The translations under genes were made by a program, and so were the position numbers. From Paenibacillus sp. FSL R5-0345 (GTDB taxonomy: Bacteria; Bacillota; Bacilli; Paenibacillales; Paenibacillaceae): DNA of 64,000 nt. This document shows positions 42,070 through 50,791 of this stretch, piece after piece (position 1 is the first letter of the stretch; each line of letters opens with the position of its first letter). The notes beneath the pieces are model-generated. The model searched no databases. It was not told the DNA's origin and worked only from the letters and a program-made list of their open reading frames with translations. Where the stretch lies: assembly GCF_000758585.1 (NCBI RefSeq), contig NZ_CP009281.1:4774001-4838000 (forward strand). Reading direction: 5' to 3'.

Positions 42070-42345
42070 ATGGCCAACGGAAGAAATAACAAAAAAACGG
42101 GCAGTAGCAGCAATGCTAAAAGCAATGGAAATAACAATGGGAATGTAAATCAGGAAGAAACTGCAGAATTAAGCGCTGAAGATTATGAAATCATCGCTGC
42201 CGCACTGGCCACTTTAGGGGAATTTTTTGCTTTTTTATCTCTCGTCAAGGCAAGACAGGTTACAAAGGAAAGCGGAGGAGAGGTTATAGTGCCAGAAATA
42301 TTCACTCTATCCACGAGAAAATCCTCTAGACGGAAATCAAGATGA
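42070..42345 (+). CDS. Small hydrophilic protein, 91 residues, unknown
   Basis: Basic, Asn/Ser/Lys-rich N-terminus (residues 1-25), an acidic then hydrophobic middle (SAEDYEIIAAALATLGEFFAFL, about 35-56) and a basic C-terminus ending RKSSRRKSR. It follows an AGCGGGTGATC stretch rather than a strong GGAGG. I do not recognise a family; the low-complexity start and short hydrophobic helix are reminiscent of small spore-former proteins, but that is a guess. Confidence 0.5.
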   Translation: MANGRNNKKTGSSSNAKSNGNNNGNVNQEETAELSAEDYEIIAAALATLGEFFAFLSLVKARQVTKESGGEVIVPEIFTLSTRKSSRRKSR

Positions 42346-42554
42346 TCTACGAAGCCCCTAAGTGATTGAAATGATGATGTTATGGTTATAAATTGTGAAC
42401 CTCTTACTTGGCGTAGCCTTAGTCAAATGGTCATCCTCCACGGATATGCCAAGAACTACCTACCGGAGAGTAATCCACTCTTTTGAATCAAGACATGTGA
42501 ATTAGGGTTATTAAACTACATAGATTATTATTTTGAAACTGGGGGATGTTTCTA

Positions 42555-43655
42555 TTGCAACAACAGAAGTATTTTCGGACAAGTCTTGCTATTATCGCTT
42601 TTTTACTTATTTTGTACTTAGGCTCTAAAGTAATGTTTCTATTCGCACCACTGGCTGCCATTTTCAGATTATTACTCGTTCCCATGGTACTATCAGGTTT
42701 CATGTACTACCTGTTACGGCCGTTAGTAAGGCTTCTTGAAAAAAGAAAATTAAACCGCACACTCTCCATCCTGCTCATTTATTTCCTATTTGCGGGATTG
42801 TTCATTCTCTTCTGGGTTCTAGTCTGGCCGACGCTGCAAGAACAAATTCAGAACTTTATTGATAACACCCCTTATCTCGTTCAGGGATTACAAGATCAGT
42901 TCAATGCATTAAGGGACAATCCGTCATTGTCACGTTTTTTCCAAGGAGACTCTGACATAGCTGCCCGTATATCAGAATATCTAAGCGATGCTATTACTTG
43001 GGTGACCAATTCGATGTCCAATTTGATCGGCGTAGTTTCCAGTATTGTTATTCTAATCGCTACCTTGCCCATCATTCTGTACTACATGCTGAAAGATGAC
43101 TATAAGCTATCCCCTAAATTACAGAGTCTAATCCCGAAAAAATACCGTAAGGAAAGCAAAGAGATGTTCGGGGATATCGACAGCGCACTGAGCAGCTTCA
43201 TTGTCACACGTGTGGTGCTAAACGTCGTACTCGGTATTATGTTATATATCGGATTCCTTATCATCGGACTGCCTTACTCACTGCTGCTCGCAGTAATTTC
43301 TGTACCGCTCAATTTCATTCCTTATGTGGGTTCTTTCCTTGCGGGAATACCGGTAGTTATTGTTGGATTCATTGAGTCACCTACGATGGCAATATGGTCT
43401 TTGGTTGTCATATTCATTGCTCAGCAAATCCAAGATAACGTACTCTCACCGATCATTTACGGAAAATCATTAGATGTTCATCCACTAACTACTGTCCTTC
43501 TTGTTCTTATAGGCGGTGATTTCTACGGTATTATTGGCGTGCTAATTGCACTGCCCGTCTATATGATTGCCAAAATTATTTTCCTGCGAGTGTATGAGAT
43601 AATTGTTGCAGATCGAGAGGAAGAGGCTGAGCCTCTGAAGAATGAACAGCTATAA
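42555..43655 (+). CDS. AI-2E/PerM-family transporter
   Basis: A 366-residue membrane protein with about eight membrane segments of the AI-2E family. The central region includes a hydrophilic stretch (LQEQIQNFIDNTPYLVQGLQDQ). Motifs include SVPLNFIPYVGSFLAGIPVV and QIQDNVLSPIIYGKSLDVHPL, which are diagnostic. Family members export autoinducer-2 or act as Na+/H+ antiporters, so the substrate is open. The TTG at 42555 sits nine bases after GGGGG and is preferred to the ATG at 42546, which touches it. Confidence 0.87.
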   Translation: MQQQKYFRTSLAIIAFLLILYLGSKVMFLFAPLAAIFRLLLVPMVLSGFMYYLLRPLVRLLEKRKLNRTLSILLIYFLFAGLFILFWVLVWPTLQEQIQNFIDNTPYLVQGLQDQFNALRDNPSLSRFFQGDSDIAARISEYLSDAITWVTNSMSNLIGVVSSIVILIATLPIILYYMLKDDYKLSPKLQSLIPKKYRKESKEMFGDIDSALSSFIVTRVVLNVVLGIMLYIGFLIIGLPYSLLLAVISVPLNFIPYVGSFLAGIPVVIVGFIESPTMAIWSLVVIFIAQQIQDNVLSPIIYGKSLDVHPLTTVLLVLIGGDFYGIIGVLIALPVYMIAKIIFLRVYEIIVADREEEAEPLKNEQL

Positions 43656-43698
43656 CGTTTGCTAAGAAGTTATACGAACTGTCTGAAGTTACATAAAT

Positions 43699-43740
43699 AA
43701 AAAGGTACGCCTCCAATTGGAGACGCACCTTTTTATTTTT
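43699..43740. terminator. Bidirectional terminator
   Basis: AAAAAGGTACGCCTCC-aatt-GGAGACGCACCTTTTT between the convergent AI-2E gene and the hypothetical gene ending at 43763, with T runs on both strands. Confidence 0.85.
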
Positions 43741-43762
43741 CTTAATAGAGGAACTAAAATAA

Positions 43763-44167
43763 TTACCCCCGTAAAGAACGAACTACAAAGATGTGATTGC
43801 CCTTCATAAGGTTCTGTCCATCCTGTAGTGTAACTGAACCCTTTGTATGCGAAACGATGGTCGTGTTCAGAGCAATCAGCCGATCCTCTTTCCACACGCT
43901 CACTGCCGATTTAAAATATACTGCGTTATCAAATTGCTGCCGTTCCCTCATCACATAACCCACAGAATGCAAGACTGGAGGCAGCGCTCTTTCTCTAGGA
44001 GCCAAAGCCTTGATGACCACAATATCCTGGAAAGGCACGGCAATTTCCTGATGACCGATAACCGCTACAGAAGCAGAAAGATCCCATTTGCGCAAAATCC
44101 CCTTCATGATTGTGTAAGGTTCTTCACCGCAGTACATGATAACCGGTTTACCTACCCAATGCTTCAT
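43763..44167 (-). CDS. Hypothetical protein, 134 residues
   Basis: Soluble protein made mostly of short strands. It opens MKHWVGKPVIMYCGEEPYTIMKG and contains AVPFQDIVVIKAL and LQDGQNLMKGNHIFVV, a pattern that could form a small beta-barrel. No named family recognised. ATG follows GGAGGGGG. It lies 31 bp after ung on the same strand and is probably cotranscribed with it. Confidence 0.55.
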   Translation of the reverse strand: MKHWVGKPVIMYCGEEPYTIMKGILRKWDLSASVAVIGHQEIAVPFQDIVVIKALAPRERALPPVLHSVGYVMRERQQFDNAVYFKSAVSVWKEDRLIALNTTIVSHTKGSVTLQDGQNLMKGNHIFVVRSLRG

Positions 44168-44198
44168 AGCCCCCTCCTCCTTCCCAACATCCCACTAG

Positions 44199-44867
44199 CT
44201 ATAAGTCCGAAATGAACCAATCGATCCCTTTCATACCCTTCGGCTCCAAAAACTGATTGACCTTCGAAAAAGGACGACTACCAAAGAATCCACGATAGGA
44301 AGAGAGCGGACTCGGGTGTGGAGACTGAATAACCTCATGTCGACTTTGGTCTATAAAGGCGCCTTTTTTTTGTGAGTGACTTCCCCATAAAATAAAAACT
44401 ATCGGTGTAGTTCTTTCATTTAACTTCTTCATTATAGCGTCTGTGAATGTCTCCCAGCCTAAACCTTTATGAGAATTCGGTTCTCCCTCTCGTACCGTTA
44501 GTACTGAGTTGAGCATAAGTACTCCCTGTTCTGCCCATCCCAGTAAGGACCCATGGTTAGGAATCGGTACTCCGACATCCTCCGTTAGCTCCGTATAAAT
44601 ATTACGCAGTGAAGGCGGTACACGCACGCCCGGATTTACAGAGAAGCTTAAGCCGTGAGCTTGTCCCGCCCCATGGTAGGGATCCTGACCCAGAATAACA
44701 ACCCGTGTCTCACTATATGGCGTAAGCCTTAACGCCGTGAATAGCAATTCTTTTGGCGGATAGACCGTATGATCCTTATATTCACTTTCCAGATTAGCCA
44801 TAAGCTCCAGAAAATAAGTTTTTTGCATTTCTTCCCGTAATATCTCATCCCAATCGTTGCCGAACAT
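44199..44867 (-). CDS. ung: Uracil-DNA glycosylase
   Basis: A 222-residue family-1 enzyme that removes uracil from DNA. Catalytic motif VVILGQDPYHGAGQAHGLSFSV has the water-activating Asp; the intercalation loop is SPHPSPLSSYRGFFG with the conserved His. FILWGSHSQKKG matches the family. ATG at 44867 follows GAGGAGG. Downstream of an RNase H gene and upstream of a hypothetical gene, all on the minus strand. Confidence 0.95.
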   Translation of the reverse strand: MFGNDWDEILREEMQKTYFLELMANLESEYKDHTVYPPKELLFTALRLTPYSETRVVILGQDPYHGAGQAHGLSFSVNPGVRVPPSLRNIYTELTEDVGVPIPNHGSLLGWAEQGVLMLNSVLTVREGEPNSHKGLGWETFTDAIMKKLNERTTPIVFILWGSHSQKKGAFIDQSRHEVIQSPHPSPLSSYRGFFGSRPFSKVNQFLEPKGMKGIDWFISDL

Positions 44868-44910
44868 CCCGTTTCTCCTCCTCAATCCGAAACTCAGAAC
44901 CTTACTGCAC

Positions 44911-45573
44911 CTATTTCCGACCGTAATCTGCCTTGATTTCGCCCCACTCTTTGGTCTGCCATTTCAGCACTTTATTGTCATACGTATTGGTTTGTAACCA
45001 ACGTTCTGCCCGGTCAATAAGCACCCAAATCTCCTCTGTTGAAGCATCGCGCGGCAAGGTTGTCGCAACCTTTTTCTGCTTTACCCATTTCATTGCATTC
45101 ACAGAGTCACTGTAGACCGTCTTCTTACTTCCCTCTTTCTTCAGCAGCGCCAAGGCATGCACAATTGCTAAAAATTCACCTAGATTATTAGTTCCTTTTT
45201 TAATCGGCCCACAAGAGAAAATAATATCTCCGGTTTGTGTATCCACGCCTTTGTATTCAACTGGACCCGGATTGCCTCGAGTTCCTACATCTACTGATAT
45301 GCTGTCGTAATCAATTTCTGCTGAGGTCTCAACTGATGCGCTTCGTTTAAAAGAACTTGTCCCCTTAGACTTAGCTGCGCCAGATGCAGATGCCCCTGTT
45401 CCCCAATTGCCTTTCCAACCTGCTGTGTAAGCCGCATCTGCCGCCGCTTTAGATTCATAAGATTTATATTTGGCTCCGGTATAGTGATCGGTCTGCGCCT
45501 GACATTCTGCCCAAGTGCTGTAGACTCCCGGTTGCTTGCCTTCCCATACTACATAATACTTCTGTTTAGCCAT
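44911..45573 (-). CDS. rnhA: Ribonuclease H with N-terminal viroplasmin-like domain
   Basis: A 220-residue RNase HI-type protein. Residues 3-50 form the RNase H1 N-terminal/viroplasmin domain (YYVVWEGKQPGVYSTWAECQ ... YKSYESKAAADAAY), which binds RNA-DNA hybrids. After an Ala/Ser/Lys linker the catalytic domain starts near 92 (ISVDVGTRGNPGPVEYKG). Candidate acidic residues are in SVDVG, NLGEFLAI, VYSDSVNAMKW and the C-terminal KADYGRK. It removes RNA from hybrids. It lies 43 bp upstream of ung. Confidence 0.9.
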   Translation of the reverse strand: MAKQKYYVVWEGKQPGVYSTWAECQAQTDHYTGAKYKSYESKAAADAAYTAGWKGNWGTGASASGAAKSKGTSSFKRSASVETSAEIDYDSISVDVGTRGNPGPVEYKGVDTQTGDIIFSCGPIKKGTNNLGEFLAIVHALALLKKEGSKKTVYSDSVNAMKWVKQKKVATTLPRDASTEEIWVLIDRAERWLQTNTYDNKVLKWQTKEWGEIKADYGRK

Positions 45574-45840
45574 TGGTATAGCTCCTTTTTCACCTTAACT
45601 TATTGTAATCCAAAATGCTTCTTCATCGAAAGTAGATTGTTATTTTTCGCAAATTTCTCCGTATAAATTACACTTTTCAGTTCATACTATACGCCAGAGA
45701 TGTCCAGGCCTATATTACCATTTGTAGAATGATCGGTAAATATTATTGTGTCCACAAGCAAAGCACCACATTAATATTAACTAATCAGTCTATAGTAAGC
45801 TCGAAGGATATCAGTACAATTACTCAGGGAGGTTATACAG

Positions 45841-46422
45841 ATGAGAAAGATAGCAAGCGTAGCCGCAGTATTTGCAATTGTGCTATTGGTCGGATGCGGA
45901 AACTCAACCAATAACAATGCCAACGTCACCCCTACCGCCACCACTACACCTGGCAACGCCAATAACGAAGGTACCGCTAATACCCCAAATAACACCACAG
46001 ATGCTGTAACCTCAGCTTCAGTAGTGGATAATGAAGAGGCCTTTAAAAAAGCTATCAGTGCAGACGGTACTTGGATAGCTGCTACACTGAAAGACTTGAC
46101 CTTCACCGAGGATCTCGTACTGGACGGACAATTTACGAATAAAGATGAACCCGCCCGTAAAATTGCTCTCTACACACAAGATGCAGATCACAATATCACT
46201 AACTCCTATAAACTGACTGCACCAAAACTTACGATCAAGAGTAAAAACGCTCGTATTCAAGGCGGCACATTTATTGGTGATGTATACGTAGAAGCGGATG
46301 GCTTCAGCTTAGTAAATGCAACGGTTGAAGGGAATGTTTACTTCGCAGATGCTAAGTATCAATCCACCTTCGATACCTCGGATCAAGGAAAAGTAACTGG
46401 TGTTACTGAAGTGAAAAAATAA
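45841..46422 (+). CDS. Lipoprotein of unknown function, 193 residues
   Basis: Signal peptide with lipobox LLVGC (Cys near 19), then an Asn/Thr-rich linker of about 45 residues. The folded part (about 60-190) is a series of short strands, including LTIKSKNARIQGGTFIGDVYVEADG and ATVEGNVYFADAKYQSTF, which resembles a small right-handed beta-helix or polymer-forming pattern. No enzyme motif. Start ATG follows AGGGAGG. It has its own terminator and no operon partner. Confidence 0.7.
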   Translation: MRKIASVAAVFAIVLLVGCGNSTNNNANVTPTATTTPGNANNEGTANTPNNTTDAVTSASVVDNEEAFKKAISADGTWIAATLKDLTFTEDLVLDGQFTNKDEPARKIALYTQDADHNITNSYKLTAPKLTIKSKNARIQGGTFIGDVYVEADGFSLVNATVEGNVYFADAKYQSTFDTSDQGKVTGVTEVKK

Positions 46423-46423
46423 A

Positions 46424-46470
46424 CAAAAAGGTGCTCTCAAGTCTATATGACCTGAGAACACCTTTTTTTT
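46424..46470 (+). terminator. Intrinsic terminator after the lipoprotein gene
   Basis: AAAAAGGTGCTCTCA and TGAGAACACCTTTTTTTT form a strong hairpin with eight T, directly after the stop codon. Confidence 0.85.
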
Positions 46471-46557
46471 CATGCCTTCATTATTCCTGATAAAATCCCA
46501 TTCCTCACACTGGAAATTCATTGGATTACTTAAAAGAATCAATACTTCTTTTTTCAT

Positions 46558-47670
46558 TTACTCATCCCCCTCAAGTTTCAGCACCGTATTTGCTACTTCC
46601 CGCCCGTTAACCAACAACACTATCTGATGTTCCCCGGGATAATGACGGCGAGTGGTTAAATCCGCCCAGCGATGCGTCCGTTTGCCAGACAGAATTGTAC
46701 CCCCAGGTACTGTTTTATCTGATAGTAAGAAAGATTTACGAGAGGTTCGACCTGTAGCCTTCACGAAATAGATGCCATATTCTATTCGAACACGGGCAGG
46801 AGTTCCTTCACAAACTTGAAGCTCGTATTGTAATTCGGAGCTTTCTCCAATCCGCAGGATGGAAGGATCAATCGTGATAGAAGCACTCGTTATGAGTGGT
46901 GTTGCTTCGTCTGCTTGCTCCGCATATCCAAATAAAGCCATGATCTCCGGATTAGCTTTACGGATCAAAGAACGACAACCATGCCGCACAATCCAGTCTG
47001 TGAGGGGATCTGTACCTATCCAGCGGCGTGCGGTCTCAAGTACTACCTCCGGGTGATCCTTCGCAATATCGTTCAAATTGTTGGCCACGCTCTTGCGCAC
47101 ATATAGGGAGGAGTCTGTCTTCAGTTGCTCAAGTACAGGCAGCACAGGGGCTGGATCAAGCTTAAACATCGGGAGCGCCTGTCCCCATGGTAGTCGAGGG
47201 CGACAACCCTCACTTGCTAACCGGCGTACATGCTCATCAGGATGCTTCGACCATACTAGCATTTGCGCCATCATCCGCTCCGGTTCACGAATGAGAAACG
47301 GTCTAACTGCAAATTCTGCCGACGATTTTGATGTGAACCTTTCCAGCGCCTGCATGGACAACTCCCAATGTTCAGCTGCTTGCCCGAATACCTCTACAAA
47401 ATCTGGAAAGATCAAGTATGGAAATCCTACACAATCCTCAGCAATGGCGAACAATATCGCCAGTGCTTCCTCATAGGGAAGCTGTAAATGACTTCCCAGT
47501 GTCTCCGTAATCCGTCGCATCCTTGCCTTCAGTTCGAGCGCATCCCAGGGTTCCGACATAGCCGAAATGACAAATGCATCCGTGTCGAAAACACTATATA
47601 CACTGCGAATCTTTTCGCCGAAATCATGCAGAAATTGTTCATTGTACATCGCTTTTAAAGGTTCAGCCAT
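46558..47670 (-). CDS. AlkC-type DNA-alkylation repair glycosylase with Ig-like C-terminal domain
   Basis: A 370-residue HEAT-like repeat protein. AlkC/AlkD enzymes excise 3-methyladenine and 3-methylcytosine. Repeats include HPDEHVRRLASEGCRPRLPWG, DSSLYVRKSVANNLNDIAKDHP and LTDWIVRHGCRSLIRKANPE. From about residue 262 a beta-rich segment (ITIDPSILRIGESSELQYEL...HYPGEHQIVLLVNGREV) matches the Ig-like domain of the AlkC subgroup that carries one. No transposition or operon context. The specificity is inferred from the domain combination. Confidence 0.82.
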   Translation of the reverse strand: MAEPLKAMYNEQFLHDFGEKIRSVYSVFDTDAFVISAMSEPWDALELKARMRRITETLGSHLQLPYEEALAILFAIAEDCVGFPYLIFPDFVEVFGQAAEHWELSMQALERFTSKSSAEFAVRPFLIREPERMMAQMLVWSKHPDEHVRRLASEGCRPRLPWGQALPMFKLDPAPVLPVLEQLKTDSSLYVRKSVANNLNDIAKDHPEVVLETARRWIGTDPLTDWIVRHGCRSLIRKANPEIMALFGYAEQADEATPLITSASITIDPSILRIGESSELQYELQVCEGTPARVRIEYGIYFVKATGRTSRKSFLLSDKTVPGGTILSGKRTHRWADLTTRRHYPGEHQIVLLVNGREVANTVLKLEGDE

Positions 47671-47769
47671 TGAATATCCCTCATTTTCTTCTATAGATCT
47701 TCAGAGTTAATCTGTTATGAAATCGTAGCACACCCAATTTGACAACAGTATGTCAACTTCAGCCGCTCC

Positions 47770-48417
47770 TTAATCTAGCACATCAACCTGCTTTGTCTCG
47801 AGATTAAGAATGCGACTTCTCGTATCATTGCTCGAAATATAAATAGGTTCTCCAGTAGAATCGATCCAATAAGAGATGGGAATCGAAATTCCGCAATTTC
47901 GGTAAGATCCGTCAGCATGGCTTGTCCCAATGATCATCGTGTTATATTTAATGGCAATCCTAGTGGCTTCCTCGATCCATAATGTAAACTGTTCTTCGCT
48001 GAACATGCCCACCCCAATCGGATGCCCGATGAAATCTAACGACTCTGCTTGTCCTTCCAAACCTATGTATCCCTGCAGCAGCTCAACACACAGCAAATAA
48101 CCAATACGGAGACTATCCGCTTCCGCAACTGAAGGGTGATACAGCTGTTCATCCATCGGTGATTTCGCTCGTTCCAAAATGATATCCCCCGAAGGATGAA
48201 TCATCAGCGCTCTATCCTTGTTATTGCTGTTCCTATATCCTGTAATGATCAGCTTCTTATATGTTTTGGCGAGTTCACATAAAGTCTTCACACTGACCTC
48301 ATCTGCTACATAACCTTCCGGATACAACACCGCGTCAAAAGAATCCTGCCTGCTCATTTCTTTGAGCAAATGCTCCAAATGGGGTTCGTGATTGGGTTGC
48401 GCTACGAGTAATCTCAT
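47770..48417 (-). CDS. Nitrilase/carbon-nitrogen hydrolase-like protein
   Basis: A 215-residue protein of the nitrilase fold. The Glu of the catalytic triad fits VLYPEGYVAD, the Lys LERAKSPMDE and the nucleophilic Cys GYLLCVELLQG. The last part has HPIGVGM and IIGTSHADGSYRNCG. At 215 residues it is shorter than typical nitrilases (about 260-280). Substrate unknown; amidase or ureidoglycine-type activities are possible. It starts 16 bp after the upstream hypothetical gene, so they are cotranscribed. Confidence 0.7.
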   Translation of the reverse strand: MRLLVAQPNHEPHLEHLLKEMSRQDSFDAVLYPEGYVADEVSVKTLCELAKTYKKLIITGYRNSNNKDRALMIHPSGDIILERAKSPMDEQLYHPSVAEADSLRIGYLLCVELLQGYIGLEGQAESLDFIGHPIGVGMFSEEQFTLWIEEATRIAIKYNTMIIGTSHADGSYRNCGISIPISYWIDSTGEPIYISSNDTRSRILNLETKQVDVLD

Positions 48418-48433
48418 ATTTTCCCTCCAACGG

Positions 48434-48964
48434 TTAATTAATCAGTACCTTCACCTGTTCCATACTTTGCTCTGCACGACTGTTCAAAGCTCTTTTATCT
48501 TTAAGGCCAAGCTCCTTAAGATCATGTCCAGGGTCAATGACCAACGGCTGAGAAATTACATTTTCGAGGATTTGCACGGCAGCCTTACAGGCCTCAAATA
48601 ACAGTTCTTTTGAGATCACTTGTTTATGAGAGCCAATGATTTCAACCAGTTTCTCTGCGTAGATTAATCTAACCAAACTGTCCGCACTCATCATATTCCG
48701 CAAGGCAAAGGAAGATACCTTCTCCACAATCCAGCTGTCTTGATAGTTTCTCGATAAAGCGTCTAGTGCAGTAATCGCATCCCAATCCCGGATCGACAAC
48801 TGCTCGGCGTACTCCAAGGCTAATTCATTCAGCCATTCTAATTCTTGTTCTCTAGGAATTTCAAAACTCTTATACTCTTTAAGCAAACCTGCCTTATGCA
48901 TATTTAAAAAATGACCCAGAAATCGTGTGTATAACTCCTTGGCTCTTTGAATCTGTTCTGTCAT
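48434..48964 (-). CDS. Hypothetical protein, 176 residues
   Basis: All-helical, charged, soluble protein opening MTEQIQRAKELYTRFLGHFL, with EYAEQLSIRDWDAITALDALS and LIYAEKLVEIIGSHK. I do not recognise it; it could be a small HEAT-like scaffold. First gene of a pair with the nitrilase-like gene. The promoter must lie between it and a minus-strand terminator 66 bp upstream (49030-49069), or transcription reads through that terminator. Confidence 0.6.
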   Translation of the reverse strand: MTEQIQRAKELYTRFLGHFLNMHKAGLLKEYKSFEIPREQELEWLNELALEYAEQLSIRDWDAITALDALSRNYQDSWIVEKVSSFALRNMMSADSLVRLIYAEKLVEIIGSHKQVISKELLFEACKAAVQILENVISQPLVIDPGHDLKELGLKDKRALNSRAEQSMEQVKVLIN

Positions 48965-49029
48965 TTGGCGATCATCCTTTCATTACACAAATCATATCCG
49001 TCCGCAGGATTCTTTTCAAACCAGAATGT

Positions 49030-49069
49030 AAAAAAAGGGCAGACAGCGAAACAACTTCGCTACCTGCCC
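49030..49069 (-). terminator. Orphan intrinsic terminator of a short minus-strand transcript
   Basis: Minus strand GGGCAGGTAGCGAA-gttg-TTTCGCTGTCTGCCC followed by seven T. No long gene ends here: the nearest minus gene begins 66 bp downstream. It may end the 24-codon frame at 49060-49134 or attenuate the downstream gene. Confidence 0.75.
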
Positions 49070-49134
49070 ACGGGTGATCTTCGGATAATATATATAATTA
49101 CAACCAAATTTCGCATATTTTTGACCAAAACCAA
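49060..49134 (-). CDS. Candidate 24-residue membrane-like peptide gene
   Basis: TTG at 49134 has GAGGAGG eight bases upstream and opens 24 codons to a TAG inside the terminator arm. The peptide has a hydrophobic middle (LVVIIYII) and a basic end (RRSPVGR). A TATAAT (minus, 49189-49184) lies about 50 bp upstream. Alternative start: the ATG at residue 7. No family recognised; it is supported by the ribosome site, the promoter-like element and the terminator only. Confidence 0.4.
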   Translation of the reverse strand: MVLVKNMRNLVVIIYIIRRSPVGR

Positions 49135-49229
49135 GTAATTCCTCCTCAAAATCATCAGCAAAACGTGGTAAAATAGTTCCTTAGGATTATACATTCATAC
49201 ATGTTGAAGATATCACCGGAGGGAATACC

Positions 49230-49442
49230 ATGCCACATACACTTAATAAAAATATTGATTTTTTTATAGCCGCTTTATCCCAAACTTATATTTCTGCTCT
49301 ACAGCTTGACCCTGATGGAATGTATTCAGAGGTAGCCTCAGGAATTGTGGAACAGTTCTCCGATGAACAGGTACGTTTAAGAAGATATGACGGCTCCGTA
49401 TCGCACTATGCTAGGGACAATACAAAATTCCAGCGCAAATAA
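49230..49442 (+). CDS. Small hypothetical protein, 70 residues
   Basis: Compact soluble protein (MPHTLNKNIDFFIAALSQTY..., ending HYARDNTKFQRK). The ATG is preceded by CCGGAGGG, a good ribosome site, and the frame fills the gap between a minus-strand terminator and the next one. No domain recognised. Probably real, function unknown. Confidence 0.6.
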   Translation: MPHTLNKNIDFFIAALSQTYISALQLDPDGMYSEVASGIVEQFSDEQVRLRRYDGSVSHYARDNTKFQRK

Positions 49443-49461
49443 GGATAGACGAAAATACAGG

Positions 49462-49516
49462 CCAAAAAGACGTGCCTGGAGGAATCATCTACAATGATCT
49501 ATCCTCCAGGCACGCC
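49462..49516 (-). terminator. Intrinsic terminator after the Gfo/Idh gene
   Basis: Minus strand GGCGTGCCTGGAGGA and TCCTCCAGGCACGTC form a 15-bp stem followed by TTTTT. Confidence 0.85.
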
Positions 49517-49536
49517 TATCCATCCTCTATATCCTG

Positions 49537-50550
49537 TTAGTTAAGTACAATCCATTCCCCTTCGGCATTCGCTGACTGTACTTCCGCCTCTATGATCTCC
49601 ACAGATTCTGCTGCACTCTCCGGCGTACATATAACGATAGGCTTCTCTTGAATAATCGCATCCAGGAAGTAAACCAACTCTCTGTAGTAACCCGCATCCG
49701 GGGAAAGCTCTACCGTAAAGCCTGCTCCATCATTGGGATTCACCTTGACTCCACTACCATCAAATACAACATTTCCTCGCTCGAAGTTAACTCTGTACCC
49801 CATGTAGAAACCAAAGTCGCCCTCCAGCGTCCAGTCCACCTGAGCATTGATCACCTTTGCATCCTTATAAAAATAGTGTGTAGAAACAATATCGTATCCA
49901 CTTTCTGGGAGAACATTCCTTCCTAAAGTCGATACTTTATCCGGTCTGCCGAATAGATAATTAATCATATCCGTATCGTGAATATGCATATCCAGGATAG
50001 CTCCGCCGCTTAGCTTCTCATCCAGAAACCAATCTTTAGGAGCTCCTGAACCCCGGTAGAAATACCCTTCCGTTACTTTACCAAATTGCTCAGTTTCGAC
50101 AACTTCTTTCAAATATTCATACCCTGGCCAAAAACGAAGGCACTGTCCGATCATCAGCTTTTTTCCACTGCGCTCCGCGGTTTCTACCATTTTCTGCGCT
50201 TCTACTGAAGTTCTAGCCATCGGCTTCTCACAGAAGACATGATATCCACGTTCTAGCAGCGAACAAGCCATTTCAGCATGCAGGTAAGTAGGAACTGCAA
50301 TATCGATCATATCCAGTTCCTCACCCGCAATCATTTTCTCCAGATCATCATAGAGATTGTAAGCTGTTAAATCATACACTTCTTGAGCGGTACTCATATT
50401 GCCGTCCGCTTTACCGTCTTTTAGTTCCTCAATTCGCAAATCACAAATGGCTTTAAGGGCGATGGGATGCCCCTCTTCCATTAAGCGAACATAATTATCA
50501 AAATGCATCCGTCCCATAAATCCAAAGCCAATCAAACCTATTCTTAACAT
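49537..50550 (-). CDS. Gfo/Idh/MocA-family oxidoreductase (inositol dehydrogenase-like)
   Basis: A 337-residue NAD(P)-dependent sugar or polyol dehydrogenase. Rossmann start MLRIGLIGFGFMGRMHFDNY, then IDIAVPTYLHAEMAC and the catalytic EKP motif CEKPMARTSVEAQKM. GGAILDMHIHDTDMINYLFG holds the catalytic Asp and His pair. ATG at 50550 follows GGGGGAGG. It forms a catabolic pair with the xylose-isomerase-like gene upstream, and a decayed relative lies between the two. Substrate could be inositol or another sugar. Confidence 0.88.
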   Translation of the reverse strand: MLRIGLIGFGFMGRMHFDNYVRLMEEGHPIALKAICDLRIEELKDGKADGNMSTAQEVYDLTAYNLYDDLEKMIAGEELDMIDIAVPTYLHAEMACSLLERGYHVFCEKPMARTSVEAQKMVETAERSGKKLMIGQCLRFWPGYEYLKEVVETEQFGKVTEGYFYRGSGAPKDWFLDEKLSGGAILDMHIHDTDMINYLFGRPDKVSTLGRNVLPESGYDIVSTHYFYKDAKVINAQVDWTLEGDFGFYMGYRVNFERGNVVFDGSGVKVNPNDGAGFTVELSPDAGYYRELVYFLDAIIQEKPIVICTPESAAESVEIIEAEVQSANAEGEWIVLN

Positions 50551-50591
50551 AGTGAATCCTCCCCCGCTAAATGAAAAATAATCAATCAAGT

Positions 50592-50775
50592 GCTATCCAA
50601 GCACCTTCCAGTGTCCAATCTGCCTGTGCATTGACCGCGCCGCCTCTACCATTTTCCAAGCCTCGGCAGAGTGTCTGGCCATCGGTTTCTCACAAAATAC
50701 ATGGTACCCTTGCTCTAATTATCAAAGTTCATTCGGACCATGAAACCAATCCTACCAGTCCGACTCTGAATATTA
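50592..50775 (-). pseudogene. Multiply deleted remnant of a Gfo/Idh oxidoreductase gene
   Basis: Three segments match the neighbouring Gfo/Idh gene in the same order. 50723-50775 matches the N-terminal Rossmann start, 50636-50722 the CEKPMAR..EAQKMVE region, and 50592-50635 the AQVDWTLEGDF region. The intervening sequence is deleted, leaving about 185 bp of a roughly 1-kb gene. No open frame remains. Confidence 0.8.
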
Positions 50776-50791
50776 CTTTTCCTTCCCTACT

